Shown here piece by piece: positions 51,163 to 59,223 of a stretch of 64,000 nt of DNA. The DNA lies in the NCBI RefSeq assembly GCF_031453615.1, contig NZ_JAVIZT010000001.1:2666001-2730000 (forward strand). The letters run 5' to 3'. Source of the stretch: Microbacterium sp. SORGH_AS_0428 (lineage in GTDB: Bacteria > Actinomycetota > Actinomycetes > Actinomycetales > Microbacteriaceae). Under the pieces are notes generated by a model. It was given only the letters and a program-made list of their open reading frames with translations. It was not told the DNA's origin and made no database searches. A program made the position numbers and the translations under genes. Numbering within the stretch: the first letter of the stretch is position 1; every line of letters begins with the position of its first letter.

Positions 51163-52485
51163 GTGGACGAAGCACTTCCCGTCGTCGTGATCGGCGCCGG
51201 CCCGCAGGGGTTGGCCGCTGCAGCCCACCTGGCCGATCGGAAGGTTCCGTTCGTTGTGCTGGAAGCCGAGGAGAGCCCCGCCGCTGCCGTGTCCGAGTGG
51301 GGCCATGTGCGTCTCTTCTCGGACTGGTCCGAGCTCGTCGATGCCGCGGGAGCCCGACTGCTGGGGACGATCGGATGGACCGCCCCGCCCACGGGCCACC
51401 CCACGGGAGCGCAGTGGGTCAGTGACTATCTCGCCCCGCTCGCCGGCGTCCTCGGCGATGGTGTCCGATACGGTGCGCGCGTCGTCGGAGTCTCCCGCCT
51501 CGGCCGCGACCGACTCGTCGATGCCGGGCGTGGTGACCAACCTTTCACCGTCCACGTCCGGCCGACCCGGGGCGAGGAGTATCGGGTGCTCGCCCGCGCC
51601 GTCATCGACGCCTCGGGCACGTGGGCGTCTCCCAACCCCGTAGGTGCGGACGGCCTGCCCGCTGTCGGTGAACGAGACGCGGCCGAGCGGCTGTCCTACC
51701 GGATTCCAGACTTCCTGACCGACCCGGGGTTCGAGGGCTCCCACACCGTCGTCGTCGGTTCCGGACACTCCGCGGCGGCCGCCGTGTCGGCCTTGGCGCG
51801 CAGAGCTCGTCGTGACCCCTCGACCACGGTCACGTGGGCGCTGCGTCGCGCGAGCGCAGGGAATGTCTTCGGGCGCGGCGACGCGGATGAACTCACCGCG
51901 CGCGGGGCCCTCGGCACCCGGGCGAAGGAAGCCGTGGACGCCGGTCTGGTCTCGCTCGTGACCGGGTTCCGCACGAACCGTGTGACCGCGCACGGCGAGG
52001 GCGTGGCCCTGATCGCCGAAGACGGTCGTCGCCTCGCCGCTGACCAGGTCGTCGTGCTCACCGGCTTCCGTCCCGACCTGTCGTTCCTCTCGGAGTTGCG
52101 CCTGCAGCTCGACCCGGTGCTGCAAGCCCCCCTCCGTGTCGCCGCCGAGGTGGATCCCAACGTGCACTCGTGCGGGTCCGTTGCGGCGACGGGCGCCGCC
52201 GACCTCGCACACCCCGAACCGGGCTTCTACATCGTCGGTGCGAAGTCCTACGGCCGCGCTCCGACCTTCCTCGCGCTCACCGGGTACGAGCAGGTGCGCA
52301 GCGTCGTCGCGGAACTCGCGGGCGACCACGAGGCCGCACGACGCGTCGAGCTGATTCGTCCCGACACCGGGGTGTGCGGTGGGGCCGGTCAGTTCGACGC
52401 GACTGACGGACCGATCGGCGGCGCATGCTGCGCGCCGGCCGCACACCTCATCTCCCTCGCCACGACCACGTCCGTCCGCTCCTGA
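51163..52485 (+). CDS. flavin-dependent monooxygenase of the arsenic locus, ArsO-like
   Basis: Two-dinucleotide-fold flavoprotein of 440 residues. FAD loop GAGPQG is at 11-16, NADPH loop VVVGSGHSAAAAV in the middle, and ATG-type VVLTGFRPDLSFL later. Proteins of this type (ArsO) occur in actinobacterial arsenic clusters and are proposed to oxidise arsenicals. The C-terminus carries Cys405, Cys422 and Cys423 (VCGG...GACC), a possible trivalent-arsenic site. The GTG at 51163 is preferred over the GTG directly before it because GAGGAG then has better spacing. It precedes arsC by 17 bases. Confidence 0.78.
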   Translation: MDEALPVVVIGAGPQGLAAAAHLADRKVPFVVLEAEESPAAAVSEWGHVRLFSDWSELVDAAGARLLGTIGWTAPPTGHPTGAQWVSDYLAPLAGVLGDGVRYGARVVGVSRLGRDRLVDAGRGDQPFTVHVRPTRGEEYRVLARAVIDASGTWASPNPVGADGLPAVGERDAAERLSYRIPDFLTDPGFEGSHTVVVGSGHSAAAAVSALARRARRDPSTTVTWALRRASAGNVFGRGDADELTARGALGTRAKEAVDAGLVSLVTGFRTNRVTAHGEGVALIAEDGRRLAADQVVVLTGFRPDLSFLSELRLQLDPVLQAPLRVAAEVDPNVHSCGSVAATGAADLAHPEPGFYIVGAKSYGRAPTFLALTGYEQVRSVVAELAGDHEAARRVELIRPDTGVCGGAGQFDATDGPIGGACCAPAAHLISLATTTSVRS

Positions 52486-52502
52486 TCCGAACCGAGAACG
52501 CC

Positions 52503-52907
52503 ATGACCGACTCCGCCAAACCCGCCGTCCTGTTCGTCTGCGTGCACAACGCCGGCCGCTCACAGATGGCCGCGGGCTACCTCCGAGCCCTCGCCGGCGA
52601 TCGCATCGACGTCTTCTCCGCCGGGAGCGAGCCCGGCAACGCCATCAACCCCGCCGCCGTCGCCGTCATGGCCGAAGAGGGGATCGATCTCTCCGGCGCC
52701 ACCCCGCAGATCCTCACGACAGATGCCGTTCGCCAGGCGGATGTCGTCATCACCATGGGATGCGGGGATGCGTGCCCGATCTTCCCCGGCAAGCGCTACG
52801 AGGACTGGCAGCTCACGGATCCGGCGGGCCAGCCTGTTGAGGTCGTGCGCGAGGTCCGCGACGACATCAAGGGCCGCGTCGAGAGACTCATCGCCAGCCT
52901 CGGCTAG
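52503..52907 (+). CDS. arsC: arsenate reductase ArsC (low-molecular-weight phosphatase type)
   Basis: Protein of 134 residues that reduces arsenate to arsenite. The P-loop CVHNAGR has catalytic Cys13 and Arg19; the relay cysteines are Cys87 and Cys91 (GCGDACP), and DW at 101-102 supplies the general acid. This is the thioredoxin/mycothiol-coupled class expected in actinobacteria. It is co-oriented with the flavin monooxygenase and controlled by the arsR boxes. No arsenite exporter (ArsB or Acr3) is adjacent. Confidence 0.92.
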   Translation: MTDSAKPAVLFVCVHNAGRSQMAAGYLRALAGDRIDVFSAGSEPGNAINPAAVAVMAEEGIDLSGATPQILTTDAVRQADVVITMGCGDACPIFPGKRYEDWQLTDPAGQPVEVVREVRDDIKGRVERLIASLG

Positions 52908-52919
52908 GAAGCCCCTGGT

Positions 52920-55181
52920 CTACAGAGGTGTGCGGGCGTGCTCGTGCCAGCCGGTGCCGGCCGCGGTCGTGCCGGGGCGGATGACGAGAGAGCGCGGCGC
53001 GACGACGGCGATGACGCGGCGCGGGGCCGCGGCGGCGTCCATCAGCCCCCGACGCACGCGCGAGGCCGCGGTGGCGAGGCCGCTGCCGTCATCGATCGAT
53101 GCCGCGGATGCGGGCGCATAGCTGGCGCGCTCGATGGCGTCGACGAGCAATCGCAGATCCTCCGCCGGGGCCCCTGCCGCGATGAGGCGCTCCGCCAACG
53201 CGCGCGGGGACGCGCTCGCGGGCACGGGCAGCCCCAGATCGATCGCGGCCTCTTCGACGAACAGCCACGCGGCGCTCGCATCGCCCCGAGCGGCGAGGAT
53301 CAGGCGCCGGCGGCGACGCAGCGCGTGGACCAGCGCGGGGGCTGTGAGCAGGAGAAGAGCTGCGATCGTCACCCAGACGGCGGGAACGATCGCGCCGGTG
53401 CCGACCCTGTCGCTGGCGGTGCCGGCCTGCGGGCTGTCTGGGGTGTCGGGGCGCTCGGTCGCGGCCGTGGTGGGTGTCGCCGCAGCGGTCGGCTCCGGGG
53501 ATGCGGAGTCGATCTGATCGGGCGAAGTGCCCACGCCGCTGGAGAACGCGGTCGGCACGCCCAGGCTGTTGGTCGGCTCGAACGGTACCCAGCCGATGCC
53601 CTCGAAGTAGACCTCGGGCCAGGAGTGCAGCAGGTCGCTCGAGACCGAGTACACGAGATCGCCGTCGATCCGATCCGTCGTGGCCGTGCCGGGCAGGTAG
53701 CCGATCACGATGCGCGTCGGCATCCCCAGTGACCTCGTCATGGCGGCGAACGCGGAGGCGAAGTGCACGCAGTATCCGCTGCGCACCTCGAGGAACTGTC
53801 CGATCGCGTCGACACCCGCACCATCGAAACCCTCCTGGACGGGCGCATCCAGCGAGTAGGTGAATTCACTCGAGCGGAACCAGCGCTGCAGCGCGAAGGC
53901 GGCGTCGTAATCGTTGCTCGTCTCGGCGGTGACGGCCCGGGCGAGTTCGGAGACGTTCGCCGGGGTGTCGTCGGGGATCTCGCGAAGTTCGGGATCGACA
54001 TCGGCGCCGCGCGAGGTCGCGGCACGGATCTGCTCCAGCGTGGGGGCGGGGGTCTCGGTGATGACCTCGTAGCTCTGGCCGCGCGAATCCCCGTCCTGGC
54101 TGACGACCGTGCGGTTATCGGCCACGATGCCCCACTCGCCCGTGAGCCCGCCGATCGCCGTCGCGGGGAAGGGGATGGGCAGGTAGGGGGTGTTCAGCTT
54201 CACGATGTCGATCTTCGTGTCGGCGCTGGTGCGAGCGATGTCGGGGTCGGTGCGTACCGGACCGAACCCGGGCCCTTCGCCCACCGGCGTCGCGTCGCGC
54301 TCGTCCGGTCGCCAGACCTCGCCCGCGAAACTCGACAGGGTCACCGCGCGCAAGTACGGAGCACGGGACTCTGACGAGCGCACACGCAGCACCTCGACCG
54401 GATTCGGTCGGCGCAGGTCGTCTCCGAGGCGCAGGGTGGGGTTGATGCCGCTGCTGCCCGCCCCGCTGACGGCCGCCTCGCCGTCGGGGGCGGGCAGCAG
54501 CGGTGTGACGATGACCGCCACGGCGATCGACGCGACCGCGATGAGGGCGGCCGACGCGGCGGCCGGTGCGCCACGCGGGCCGGTCCTGCCCCGGCGCGTG
54601 CGTGTGTCGGTCGCGAGCAGGAACAGGATGCCGGCGGCCAGCAGCACGAAGGCGAACACATCCATCGGCGCCGGCACCGCGATCGTGGGAACGACGGCGA
54701 CGGCGACGAGCGCGACAGCGGCGAGCAGCGGCATCCGTGTCGTGATGACGACGTGGTCGAGGACGATGGCCAGCGCCCCGATCGCGGCGACCACGAAGAA
54801 CGACAGCGCGGGGGTCGCGGCCAGCGGCGCCGCCCCCACCGCCATCTCCTGGACAGCCGATGAGATGAGCGTGCCCACCGCGTCGAAGGTTGCGGGGGAG
54901 GGAACGAGCCCGCCCCAGGCGCTGTCGCGCAGATAGAACAGGGTCAGCGCGAGCACCCAGACGACGATGTCGATGCCGGTGACCGCGAGCCCTGCGACGC
55001 CGACGCGGCGCAGCACGGCTCCGAGAGCCAGGATGACGGCGGCGAGTGAGAACCCTGCCGCGACCCAGGCGCCGGGCGCGATGACGCGCATGACCGGAAG
55101 CGTCGTGGCGACGAGCGCGACGAACACGCCGACGGCGAGCGCCGCCTGCCCGTGGGCACGCGTCGTCTTCTCAGCCGGCAT
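52920..55181 (-). CDS. membrane protein with transglutaminase-like domain (TgpA type)
   Basis: Protein of 753 residues with about six or seven N-terminal helices (about 12-250), an extracytoplasmic linker and transglutaminase-like domain (about 330-560), a Ser/Thr/Pro-rich stretch, one more helix (about 590-620) and a cytoplasmic tail with a DUF4129-like region. Triad: Cys471 in GYCVHFASAF, His519 in LLHSWPEVYFE, and Glu535 in FEPT where Asp is usual. With DUF58 and MoxR it forms a conserved trio of unknown cell-envelope function. The ATG at 55181 overlaps the DUF58 stop by 11 bases. Confidence 0.85.
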   Translation of the reverse strand: MPAEKTTRAHGQAALAVGVFVALVATTLPVMRVIAPGAWVAAGFSLAAVILALGAVLRRVGVAGLAVTGIDIVVWVLALTLFYLRDSAWGGLVPSPATFDAVGTLISSAVQEMAVGAAPLAATPALSFFVVAAIGALAIVLDHVVITTRMPLLAAVALVAVAVVPTIAVPAPMDVFAFVLLAAGILFLLATDTRTRRGRTGPRGAPAAASAALIAVASIAVAVIVTPLLPAPDGEAAVSGAGSSGINPTLRLGDDLRRPNPVEVLRVRSSESRAPYLRAVTLSSFAGEVWRPDERDATPVGEGPGFGPVRTDPDIARTSADTKIDIVKLNTPYLPIPFPATAIGGLTGEWGIVADNRTVVSQDGDSRGQSYEVITETPAPTLEQIRAATSRGADVDPELREIPDDTPANVSELARAVTAETSNDYDAAFALQRWFRSSEFTYSLDAPVQEGFDGAGVDAIGQFLEVRSGYCVHFASAFAAMTRSLGMPTRIVIGYLPGTATTDRIDGDLVYSVSSDLLHSWPEVYFEGIGWVPFEPTNSLGVPTAFSSGVGTSPDQIDSASPEPTAAATPTTAATERPDTPDSPQAGTASDRVGTGAIVPAVWVTIAALLLLTAPALVHALRRRRRLILAARGDASAAWLFVEEAAIDLGLPVPASASPRALAERLIAAGAPAEDLRLLVDAIERASYAPASAASIDDGSGLATAASRVRRGLMDAAAAPRRVIAVVAPRSLVIRPGTTAAGTGWHEHARTPL

Positions 55182-56403
55182 GGGGGAGCCTCTCCCACAC
55201 CGCATCGCGCCACGCTTCGGCGACGTCGTGGCCGAGCGCGGCCGCCGTCCATCCGGTCGCCGCGTCGAACGCCCCGGGCGCGGGGGCGGTACTGAGCAGC
55301 ACGGGGAAGGCGCTGTGGTGGCCCACGGTGGCGAGCGTGGCTGCATCCGCGGGGGACAGCGCGCCCGTGACGAGCACGAGCGGACCCGTCGTCTCGCCCG
55401 CGAACAAACCCGCCAGCGCACCGAGGCGGTCATCCAACCGTGCCTGCACCGTCGCCAGCATCAGCATCGCCGCCTCGAGAGCCGGTGCATCCGCGGGTTC
55501 CACGTGGTCGCACAGCGCGACGCCGTCGGGCTCGACGAGCGCCACCGTGTACCCATCGGCGACGAGTCGTGCCAGCGCCGAAGCCACGGCGCCGACAGCC
55601 GCCTCGAAGGCGGGATCGGATCCGGTGGCCTCCGTGGCCTCGGGGGAGAACCGAGCCAGGGCGCGATCGAAGACGATCGTCGCCTCGGGTGAGCTCTCCT
55701 GCTCCTCCTGGCGCACCATGAGCTCGTCGCGGTGCGCGGAGGCGCGCCAGTGGATGCGGCGCATGGAGTCGCCGGGAGCCCACGGGCGGGCGATCACGTC
55801 GTCGGTGCCCTGTCCGAGCCGGTTCGTCGCGCGCGAGAGACTGCCGCCGGAGGCGCCGGCGACGCCCGCCAGTGAGAGCAGCTCCTCGACCGCGGGTGTC
55901 ACGACGAGACGGGTCAGCTCGCCCTGGGCGACCGTCCGACGGGCGATGCCGAAAGGGTCGAGCGAGCTCAGCTCGAAGGGGCCGATCCAATGGATGCCGC
56001 GGTGGAGCACCCGGGCCCGATATCCCACGACGACCTCGCGGTCATCACGGCTGAACCCCGAGGAGACGGCGGGGAAGGTGCCGGGACCGCCGCCTTCGAT
56101 GCCCTCCGGCATCGTGTCGCGCCAGCGCCCGCCGGAGGTCGGCAGCGCCGTGCGCGCCCCGACCCGCACGGTCACCTCGACCTCGTCGCCCGCATCCGGT
56201 ACGGCGGGCACGACGGTGCGAGTGACGTCGGCACGGCCGCGCGCGGCATAGACGGCCACCAGCGCCGCCACCACGAGCGAGACGAGGAGCAGTCCCACGA
56301 ACACCAGCTCGACCAGGCCCAGCTGGTTCGCGGTGGCGAAGCAGGCGAGCGCGAGCACGACGGCCCCGGTTCCTCGGGCCGTGAGCGGCCAGCTGCGTCT
56401 CAT
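55171..56403 (-). CDS. DUF58 domain protein
   Basis: Protein of 410 residues: two helices (about 8-50), a beta domain, then the DUF58 signature RIHWRASAHRDELMVRQEEQE near 250 and a von Willebrand A-like end. DUF58 proteins are MoxR partners. The start lies 4 bases after the moxR stop, and the 3' end overlaps the transglutaminase gene by 11 bases, so the three are one operon. Confidence 0.87.
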   Translation of the reverse strand: MRRSWPLTARGTGAVVLALACFATANQLGLVELVFVGLLLVSLVVAALVAVYAARGRADVTRTVVPAVPDAGDEVEVTVRVGARTALPTSGGRWRDTMPEGIEGGGPGTFPAVSSGFSRDDREVVVGYRARVLHRGIHWIGPFELSSLDPFGIARRTVAQGELTRLVVTPAVEELLSLAGVAGASGGSLSRATNRLGQGTDDVIARPWAPGDSMRRIHWRASAHRDELMVRQEEQESSPEATIVFDRALARFSPEATEATGSDPAFEAAVGAVASALARLVADGYTVALVEPDGVALCDHVEPADAPALEAAMLMLATVQARLDDRLGALAGLFAGETTGPLVLVTGALSPADAATLATVGHHSAFPVLLSTAPAPGAFDAATGWTAAALGHDVAEAWRDAVWERLPHAG

Positions 56404-56407
56404 GCGC

Positions 56408-57415
56408 TCAGGCGCGCGCGGCGAGGGGAACGCGGACGCTGTCGATGATCCGCTCCAGGATCTTCGGCACCGAGTGCGAATCCGAGCCCCGGGTGCTGGA
56501 GGAGCGCGTCGCGATGATCCGGTGCGCGAAGACGGGCACGACGAGCGCCGCGATGTCGTCGGGGATGACGAACGCGCGCCCCTCGAGAGCCGCCCACACC
56601 TTCGCCGCCCGCACCAGTTGCAGGGTCGCCCGGGGGCTGGCTCCGAGGCGCACCTCCGGATGCGTGCGCGTTGCCTGGGCGAGGGCGACGGCGTACTCCT
56701 CGATGGCGGGAGCGACGTGGATGCGCCGCGCCCAGGCGATGAGCTCCAGCACCTGGTCCGCGTGCACGACGGGACGGATGTGGGACAGCGGGTTCTCGGT
56801 CTCGCGCTGGCGGAGCATGAGGGCCTCCGCCGCCGCATCCGGGTACCCCATCGAGATGCGCATCATGAAGCGGTCGCGCTGCGCCTCGGGCAGCGCGTAC
56901 GTGCCCTCCATGTCGAGGGGGTTCTGCGTCGCGACCACGAGGAACGGATCCGGGAGGTGGTGGGCCTCGCCGTCGACCGTCACCTGGCGCTCCTCCATCG
57001 CCTCCAGCAGCGCGGACTGCGTCTTGGGGGAGGAGCGGTTGATCTCGTCGGCGATCACGATGTGCGCGAACACGGCGCCGCGCTTGAACTCGAACTCGCG
57101 GGCGACGGGATCGAACACCGACACGCCCGTCACGTCGCCGGGAAGCAGGTCCGGCGTGAACTGGATGCGGCGAACGGTCGCGTCGACGGATGCCGCCAGC
57201 GCGCGGGCGAGCATCGTCTTCCCGACGCCGGGGACGTCCTCGATGAGCAGGTGGCCCTCGGCGAGGAGGGCCACGAGGGCGCTGCGCACCGCATCGGGCT
57301 TGCCGTCGATGACGGTGGCGACGCTCTTGCCGATCGCGCGCGTCAAGCGGGTGAACCGCTCGGCGTCCATCGCGGAATCGACCTCGTCGGTGAGGACTCG
57401 TGCGGTATCGGTCAT
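56408..57415 (-). CDS. MoxR family AAA+ ATPase
   Basis: Chaperone-like ATPase of 335 residues. Walker A is at 61-67 (VPGVGKT), Walker B in HIVIADEINRSSPKTQSALLEAMEE, sensor 1 in VVATQNPLDMEGTYALPEAQRDRFMMR. MoxR proteins remodel or activate partner complexes, here probably the DUF58/transglutaminase pair. GGGAAGG precedes the ATG. It is first in the operon and divergent from the SRP RNA. Confidence 0.92.
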   Translation of the reverse strand: MTDTARVLTDEVDSAMDAERFTRLTRAIGKSVATVIDGKPDAVRSALVALLAEGHLLIEDVPGVGKTMLARALAASVDATVRRIQFTPDLLPGDVTGVSVFDPVAREFEFKRGAVFAHIVIADEINRSSPKTQSALLEAMEERQVTVDGEAHHLPDPFLVVATQNPLDMEGTYALPEAQRDRFMMRISMGYPDAAAEALMLRQRETENPLSHIRPVVHADQVLELIAWARRIHVAPAIEEYAVALAQATRTHPEVRLGASPRATLQLVRAAKVWAALEGRAFVIPDDIAALVVPVFAHRIIATRSSSTRGSDSHSVPKILERIIDSVRVPLAARA

Positions 57416-57516
57416 GCCGGATGCCTTCCCGTCGGCGCGATCGTGTCCCGATCGTAACGCGCGCCGCGGAGCGTGGGGCGGGGTATTCGCCGTGAGCGAC
57501 GGCGTGCGGGCTGGGT

Positions 57517-57522
57517 TAGACT
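57517..57522 (+). promoter_or_regulatory. -10 hexamer TAGACT of the SRP RNA
   Basis: TAGACT lies about 7 bases before the predicted 5' end of the RNA. Confidence 0.5.
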
Positions 57523-57527
57523 TGTGC

Positions 57528-57621
57528 CAGCTCTCCGCGAGGCGGCATCCAGGCCAACTCCCCCAGGACGGAAACGTAGCAAGGGTAACCAGGCTCTGCC
57601 GGGTTCGCGGAGAGTCTTTTC
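57528..57621 (+). ncRNA. ffs: signal recognition particle RNA, small (4.5S-like) type
   Basis: Hairpin RNA of about 94 bases closed by CTCTCCGCGA (57531-57540) and TCGCGGAGAG (57605-57614). The apical domain IV, which binds Ffh, reads CCCAGG-ACG-GAAA-CGT-AGCAAGGG (57573-57594): CAGG and AGCA face each other across a short stem with a GAAA tetraloop. A run of T-rich sequence (TCTTTTCTTTT) follows as terminator. The ends are estimates. Confidence 0.88.
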
Positions 57622-57646
57622 TTTTCCCGTCGAGGTGCCTCCAGCG

Positions 57647-57652
57647 TAGGGT
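57647..57652 (+). promoter_or_regulatory. -10 hexamer TAGGGT, leaderless-type
   Basis: TAGGGT ends 6 bases before the GTG at 57659. Confidence 0.45.
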
Positions 57653-57658
57653 GGCGCC

Positions 57659-59038
57659 GTGCACCGGGACACCCTGCAGGATGAGCTCCGCCGCATCCTC
57701 GGCGTCGCGGGCGACGTCCGGGTGAGCGGGGCCTCAGGCCTCGACGGCGCCCTGCCGGTCTCGACCCTCGCCACCACGGCGATGAGTGCGCTCGCCTCTG
57801 CCGTCGATGCGCTGCTTCGGGGCGCCGGCATCGAGCCTGGCGCAGAGGTGCGGGTCGACCGAGCCCTCGTGGACGCGTGGCTCGGCCGCCACATCCGACC
57901 CGTGCAGGGGTCGTTCCCCTCGCCGTGGGATCCCTTCTCCGGCGCATTCCCCACCGCCGACGGCTCGTGGATCCGCACGCACGCCAACGCGCCGCACCAT
58001 CGGGCGGCCCTTCTGGTCGCACTGGCGCTGCCCGATGCGAAGTGCATCGACGAGCTGTCCGCCGCGATCGCCGTGCGCGGGGCCGAAGAGCTCGAGTCGG
58101 CGATCGTCGCGGCGGGCGGCGCGGCGGCGGCGCTGCGCACTCCGGCGGAGTGGATGCGGTCCGTGCCCGGCTCCGCCGTCGCCGCCGAACCCCTCATCGC
58201 CCGGATCGACACGGCGACGGCGCGCGCGGGTTCGACGTGGCGTCCCGAGCCGGACAGACCCCTCGCAGGGCTTCGGGTGCTCGATCTGACCCGCGTCATC
58301 GCCGGGCCCGCCGCCACGCAGGTGCTGGCGGGTCTCGGCGCTGAGGTGCTCCGCATCGATCCCGACACCTGGGACGAGCCCGCCGTGCTCCCGTACGTGA
58401 TGGCCGGCAAACGTTCCGCCCGCCTGGACGCGACCGCACCCGCCGGACGGCGTGCGCTCACCGATCTGCTGGCGGCCGCCGACGTGCTCGTGCACGGCTA
58501 CCGGGCGGGCGCCATCGACCATCTGGGGCTGGGCGAGGGCGAACGCCTGCGCCTGCGCCCCGGGCTCATCGAGGTCGGGGTTCGCGCGTACGGATGGAGC
58601 GGACCCTGGGCCGGTCGACGCGGATTCGATTCGCTCGTGCAGTTCTCGACCGGCATCGCCGACATCGGCAGGCGGCACGCGGATGCGGCGGCGCCCGTCT
58701 CGTTGCCCGTGCAGGCCCTCGACTGGACGACGGGGTACCTCGCGGCGGCCGCCGCCGTCTCCGGGCTGGCCCGCCGTCAGGTCTCGGGTCGCGGCAGCAT
58801 GTGGCGACTGTCCCTCGCCCGCACCGCCCGGGCGCTCACCACGCTCTCGGGGGAGGGCGCCGCGTCCGCATCCGACTCCGTTCTCGGTGCCGATTCCGTG
58901 TTCGGTGCGCAGCGGCGGATCGAGACGACCGACGGCGCGCTTCTGCTCGCGCCGCCGCCGTTCCGGGTGGGCGAGGCGACCCTGCGCTTCGACCATGTCG
59001 CCACTCGCCTCGGAGGCGCCCCGCCCGCCTGGCTCTGA
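57659..59038 (+). CDS. CaiB/BaiF CoA-transferase family protein
   Basis: Protein of 459 residues. The second half (from about 195) has the family III CoA-transferase start, PLAGLRVLDLTRVIAGPAATQVLAGLGAEVLRID, and the motif ADVLVHGYRAGAIDHLGL; the first 190 residues look like a diverged half-domain (FPTADGSWIRTHANAPHHRAALL). Substrates are unknown. The GTG start follows a leaderless-type TAGGGT. It stands alone after the SRP RNA. Confidence 0.8.
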   Translation: MHRDTLQDELRRILGVAGDVRVSGASGLDGALPVSTLATTAMSALASAVDALLRGAGIEPGAEVRVDRALVDAWLGRHIRPVQGSFPSPWDPFSGAFPTADGSWIRTHANAPHHRAALLVALALPDAKCIDELSAAIAVRGAEELESAIVAAGGAAAALRTPAEWMRSVPGSAVAAEPLIARIDTATARAGSTWRPEPDRPLAGLRVLDLTRVIAGPAATQVLAGLGAEVLRIDPDTWDEPAVLPYVMAGKRSARLDATAPAGRRALTDLLAAADVLVHGYRAGAIDHLGLGEGERLRLRPGLIEVGVRAYGWSGPWAGRRGFDSLVQFSTGIADIGRRHADAAAPVSLPVQALDWTTGYLAAAAAVSGLARRQVSGRGSMWRLSLARTARALTTLSGEGAASASDSVLGADSVFGAQRRIETTDGALLLAPPPFRVGEATLRFDHVATRLGGAPPAWL

Positions 59039-59056
59039 CCCCCGCATCCCGCCCCG

Positions 59057-59131
59057 CCCGCGAGACTGCATTTCCGGCACGAGATCACTGTCATTACCCG
59101 TGATCTCGTGCGAAAGATGCAGTCTCGCGGG
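59057..59131. repeat. long interrupted inverted repeat
   Basis: Two pairs of perfect arms: CCCGCGAGACTGCAT with ATGCAGTCTCGCGGG and GCACGAGATCAC with GTGATCTCGTGC, separated by a symmetric 5/5 internal bulge, around an 11-base AT-richer loop. Could be a strong terminator for the CoA-transferase gene or a dispersed REP-like element. Confidence 0.7.
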
Positions 59132-59180
59132 GAGTGAGTGGGGAGACAGGCTGCCGGGGGAGCGGATTTTATTCACGGAC

Positions 59181-59206
59181 GCCTCATCTGGCTCCTCACA
59201 TGAGGC
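59181..59206. promoter_or_regulatory. dyad GCCTCAT-N12-ATGAGGC before pta
   Basis: Perfect 7-bp arms overlapping the -35 position of the pta promoter; a candidate regulator site. Confidence 0.4.
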
Positions 59207-59211
59207 GCGCC

Positions 59212-59217
59212 TAGGCT
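59212..59217 (+). promoter_or_regulatory. -10 hexamer TAGGCT, leaderless-type, pta-ackA promoter
   Basis: TAGGCT ends 6 bases before the pta GTG at 59224. Confidence 0.5.
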
Positions 59218-59223
59218 GATCGG

